Below, piece by piece: positions 6,750-9,031 of a stretch of DNA of 9,031 bases. Location of the stretch: positions 1 through 9,031 of the forward strand of contig JBDQOI010000061.1 of the NCBI GenBank assembly GCA_040261275.1. The letters run 5' to 3'. The notes under the pieces are model-generated. The model saw only the letters and a list, made by a program, of their open reading frames with translations, was not told the DNA's origin and searched no databases. The position numbers and the translations under genes are program-made. Position 1 is the stretch's first letter. Every line of letters begins with the position of its first letter. The DNA is from UBA8752 sp040261275. Lineage in GTDB: Bacteria; Bacteroidota; Bacteroidia; Flavobacteriales_D; Sanyastnellaceae.

Positions 6750-7019
6750 TCAGGAGCGCTGGCCTGATGCGCCAACAGAAAGGCGACGGGTAGCCATGGG
6801 AATAGGGGAGGAGGTCTTCAATGAAGTGGCTTCGGTGCGCCCCTTGGCCTTGGCTTTCCAGAACTTCTTGCGGCTGCGTTGATGGTCGACCTCTGCGCGC
6901 AGGTTCTCGAGCTCCTCTCGGACCTGGTGTCGGGCCATAACGATGCAGTATGCGACGGCCCCCGCTGTGGTCACGGCGATAATCTCGATCCAGATCCAGT
7001 CAAAAAGTGAAATCATCAT
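6750..7019 (-). CDS. Small single-pass membrane protein with basic coiled coil (unknown function)
   Basis: 89 residues from ATG at 7019 (a second ATG follows immediately). Residues about 4-28 are hydrophobic (SLFDWIWIEIIAVTTAGAVA...), one membrane segment. Residues about 32-60 (HQVREELENLRAEVDHQRSRKKF) are charged with heptad-like leucine/valine spacing, a probable short coiled coil. The tail is Lys/Arg- and Ser/Thr-rich and probably disordered. I do not recognise a family. It lies between the FAS1 gene (99 bases upstream) and the amylase (40 bases downstream) on the same strand, so it may be co-transcribed with the amylase. Support is the open frame, a sensible membrane topology, and an AT-rich upstream region with an inverted repeat. 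It is short and has no recognised homologue, so it could still be a chance frame. Confidence 0.55.
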   Translation of the reverse strand: MMISLFDWIWIEIIAVTTAGAVAYCIVMARHQVREELENLRAEVDHQRSRKKFWKAKAKGRTEATSLKTSSPIPMATRRLSVGASGQRS

Positions 7020-7036
7020 TGGCTTTGGTGTTAACG

Positions 7037-7066
7037 TTCTCTTAATATAGGCTTAACATAAGAGAA
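7037..7066. repeat. Perfect 8-bp inverted repeat, possible operator or hairpin
   Basis: TTCTCTTA (7037-7044) and TAAGAGAA (7059-7066) are exact reverse complements separated by 14 AT-rich bases. The element sits in the 99-base gap between the FAS1 gene stop and the start of the small membrane protein, 17 bases upstream of the latter's ATG. There is no T-tract after the downstream arm in either direction and the stem is AT-rich, so a classical intrinsic terminator is unlikely. A dimeric-regulator site overlapping the promoter fits better. Function is inferred from symmetry and position only. Confidence 0.5.
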
Positions 7067-7118
7067 TTCCAAGCCACGCCGCCTTCATCGCCTGTTTGAA
7101 GCGCCCTCTTGAAGCTGC

Positions 7119-9031
7119 TTATTCCACGACAAGTCGTGTGGTCTGCAGGGTGCTTCCGTCCATGATCACCGTCGCCAAATACACACCGCCCGCCAGCGAT
7201 GTCAGGTCGATGGTACCCGGCCCGATTCCCGATGTGGAAAGGACGGGTCGACCCTGCGCATCGGTTAGATTCAGTTGCCATTTGCCGTTGGCGGGGATGT
7301 TCGATAAGGCCAAGCCTTCCCTTGCGGGGTTGGGATACAGCAACGGCAAGAGGGCCCCGGCTTCCGCGACAAAGGAAGTGGCGCAGACCACCACGCCGAA
7401 TGTGTTTTCAGCCGGAACATACTGTTCTACTTGATCGACCAGAACATTGCCTTCCTCGTCCTCTACGATGTAGCTGTAGTAATCGGAATAGAAGCCGCCT
7501 TCGACTTCGAAGCTTACGTCACTCCCTTCGTCGAGGTCCACGTATCCAACCATGGCGTTTCCATTGAACCAGTAGCCACCGATGATGTCGGCGAGCACCG
7601 TTCCATCGTAAACGAAGAGGCTACCGAGGTCCCAGCCGTCGAAATCCGAGTAGAGCGTGACCTTGATGCGGCTGCACTCGGCCTCGTCGGCGCAGGCCTT
7701 CAGGCCATAAACACCGGCTGCCGATCCATATTGGAAGTTGGAATTGGCGGGGGAATCCGAATCGAAGAGGACCGTTCCCTCAGCATCCACCACTTCAAAG
7801 CTCCCGGGCCATCCCCCAAAACTGGAGATGTAGTTCATGTCCACCACGGAGCCTTGGTTTACGGCAAAGGCGAAGCTGTTGGAGGTGCCGTCGAACACGG
7901 TGGGCTCGCCGACGAGCACATTGTCGACCAACACCTGCATGTAGCCGCTCCAACCTTCCCCATTGGGTGCGTACATGTTGAGCGTCCAAGTGCCGCAGGT
8001 GCCCACTGGATTGGGGAACTCGAAATCAATGACCTCGTCGACGACGTGGACGACGCCGTTGTACGCCATCAAGTCGGGCAGGACAACGGGGGCATTCTCT
8101 ACGGCGATGTCTTCGCCGGCCACGCTCATTTGCACGTTGTCCCCGCCATAGGAGTACAGGTTTTGCCCGTTGAAGAATTGATCGCTTTCATAGGGCACCT
8201 CCACAATGTGACGGCGGATGATCTCGTCGAAGTAGGGAGAATCAAAGAAGTCCGCCATGCTCGCAAACCCGTTCTCCTGTGCAAAGGCGATGAAGGCCTG
8301 ATCGGTGGGGGCAAAGACGGTGAAGTGCCCCGGCGCATATTCGTTGTTGTTGAGCACGGGCTGTCCGATGAGGTCGTCGTTGAGCAGGGTTTCGTTGATG
8401 GCGAGCTCAAATACGCCGTGGTTCTCGCTCTCCACGACGACTTGGTAGACGGTGGCATTGGGCAGGCCTGCAGGGGCAAGGCCATAATCAATGATGTGCA
8501 CCACCCCGTTGAAGGCAGTGTAGTCCGTTCCGACGATGTTCACCCCATCGACTTCAAGCCCATTGGCGCCGAGGATGATGCTGAGGCTGTCGCCCTGGAG
8601 GGTGGGCAATGACATGCCCGGTTGCAGGTCTTCGGCGAGGTAGACCCCCGGTACGATGTGGTATTGGAGGATTTCCGCCATGTCGTACATCGCGAGCAGG
8701 TCGAACTGATTGAGGTTCATCAGGTCTCCCAAGGCATCGACGGCTGCGTCATTGGGCATGAAGACGGTGATGGGGTCGTTGCCGTCCAAGGTTCCAGGGA
8801 GGTAGCTCTGCATGGCCCAGGTGGTCTGCCATACCCCCGGGGAGGTTTCGTCGCTGGTCCAACCGGTCAACATGTCGCTGAGCGTGAAGGCGTCCACGGT
8901 GATGGTGCCGACCATGCCGAGCTGGGCTTGGAAGCCGATGCTCGAGTCGAAGTTGTAGACGCCGGGGACGTCAAACTGTATGACCCCCATGCAGGTGCCT
9001 TCTTCCGTGCCTTCGGTCTCCTCAAGGAAGA
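7119..9031 (-). CDS. FAS1 (fasciclin) domain surface protein with T9SS sorting domain (partial, N-terminus off the right edge)
   Basis: The frame is open from the right edge (636 visible residues), so the true start lies outside; ATG at 8990 is internal. Visible residues about 1-50 end an upstream beta-rich module. FAS1 domain 1 spans about 68-185 (ITVFMPNDAAV, YHIVPGVYLAEDL, FNGVVHIIDYGLAP). FAS1 domain 2 spans about 194-335 (FTVFAPTDQAF, RRHIVEV, YNGVVHVVDEV). Both carry the family's H1 (TVFxPxD) and H2 (YH-equivalent and NGVVHxxD) features. Two related beta-sandwich repeats follow at about 345-446 and 452-549. The last 75 residues (LLYPNPAREGL... ending TTRLVVE) are a T9SS sorting domain. 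FAS1 domains mediate adhesion and matrix contacts, so this is probably a cell-surface or biofilm adhesin. It is the promoter-distal neighbour upstream of the small membrane protein on the same strand. No catalytic site is seen. Confidence 0.93.
   Translation of the reverse strand, partial: FLEETEGTEEGTCMGVIQFDVPGVYNFDSSIGFQAQLGMVGTITVDAFTLSDMLTGWTSDETSPGVWQTTWAMQSYLPGTLDGNDPITVFMPNDAAVDALGDLMNLNQFDLLAMYDMAEILQYHIVPGVYLAEDLQPGMSLPTLQGDSLSIILGANGLEVDGVNIVGTDYTAFNGVVHIIDYGLAPAGLPNATVYQVVVESENHGVFELAINETLLNDDLIGQPVLNNNEYAPGHFTVFAPTDQAFIAFAQENGFASMADFFDSPYFDEIIRRHIVEVPYESDQFFNGQNLYSYGGDNVQMSVAGEDIAVENAPVVLPDLMAYNGVVHVVDEVIDFEFPNPVGTCGTWTLNMYAPNGEGWSGYMQVLVDNVLVGEPTVFDGTSNSFAFAVNQGSVVDMNYISSFGGWPGSFEVVDAEGTVLFDSDSPANSNFQYGSAAGVYGLKACADEAECSRIKVTLYSDFDGWDLGSLFVYDGTVLADIIGGYWFNGNAMVGYVDLDEGSDVSFEVEGGFYSDYYSYIVEDEEGNVLVDQVEQYVPAENTFGVVVCATSFVAEAGALLPLLYPNPAREGLALSNIPANGKWQLNLTDAQGRPVLSTSGIGPGTIDLTSLAGGVYLATVIMDGSTLQTTRLVVE
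7383..7997 (-). repeat. Two tandem diverged ~100-residue beta-sandwich repeats inside the FAS1 protein
   Basis: Within the FAS1 protein, the segments encoded at about 7692-7997 and 7383-7676 share an order of motifs. Each has a Cys near the start, then an alternating strand ending in [LM]Y, then GW, a V..[DN]..V strand, a GS-V turn, and S/Y..V[VE]D.EG.VL.D; the first has FEVVDAEGTVLFD and the second YIVEDEEGNVLVD. DNA identity is not obvious by eye, so this is an old duplication seen at protein level. The fold and role are not recognised; a carbohydrate- or ion-binding accessory module is possible. Confidence 0.5.

Noticed and set aside
6710..6775. Upstream start (ATG at 6775) for the amylase
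   Set aside because: It would place 22 polar residues before a textbook signal peptide and overlap the preceding gene by 26 bases; ATG at 6709 is the better start.
7080..7118. Terminator after the FAS1 gene (CTTCA...TGAAG and repeated GAAGC)
   Set aside because: The stem is only five base pairs with mismatches beyond, and no T-run follows; the GAAGC copies are short direct repeats likely by chance.
7431..8612. 393-residue open frame on the plus strand
   Set aside because: Antisense to the FAS1 protein; composition (Val, Gly, His, Asp rich) and lack of any motif mark it as a shadow of GC-rich coding sequence.

Overview
The window looks like chromosomal DNA of a GC-rich member of the Bacteroidota (Flavobacteriales-like). 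Three proteins end in a type IX secretion system (T9SS) C-terminal sorting domain (motifs GYPNPA, QNFPNP and LYPNPAR, each followed by a short beta-rich tail). Nearly every gene encodes an exported enzyme or surface protein. Shine-Dalgarno sequences are weak or absent, as is usual for this phylum. I saw no tRNA, rRNA, CRISPR array, transposase or phage gene.

Layout, left to right. (1) On the minus strand, 1-1560, is the N-terminal two thirds of a penicillin-acylase-family Ntn hydrolase that runs off the left edge. (2) A 107-base divergent intergenic region leads into a plus-strand block. It holds two cupredoxin / multicopper oxidase (MCO) proteins overlapping by ATGA (1668-2540 and 2537-3754), then a candidate promoter and a secreted intradiol ring-cleavage dioxygenase (3827-4822). 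(3) After a 30-base convergent junction comes a minus-strand block. Read in transcription order it holds a large FAS1-domain surface protein (7119 to beyond 9031, N-terminus cut off), a small membrane/coiled-coil protein (6750-7019) and a GH13 alpha-amylase/neopullulanase (4853-6709).

The most interesting part is the MCO pair. By eye, each protein has two cupredoxin domains, only one of which keeps copper ligands, and the two proteins are complementary. The second protein keeps a full type-1 site plus four histidines in its first domain. The first protein keeps four trinuclear-cluster histidines in its second domain, while its type-1 ligands and first-domain ligands are substituted. Together they supply the eight histidines of one MCO trinuclear cluster, which suggests an obligate heteromeric split oxidase. 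Only the second protein has a T9SS tail, so the first may be carried out with it. The dioxygenase next to them, also T9SS-tailed, suggests surface oxidation of phenolic compounds: copper oxidase first, ring cleavage second. That functional link is inference.

The penicillin acylase, amylase and FAS1 protein have no obvious pathway link to the oxidase block; their common theme is envelope or extracellular hydrolysis and adhesion. A perfect 8-bp inverted repeat (7037-7066) in the only conspicuously AT-rich stretch, just upstream of the small membrane protein, is the best candidate regulatory element.
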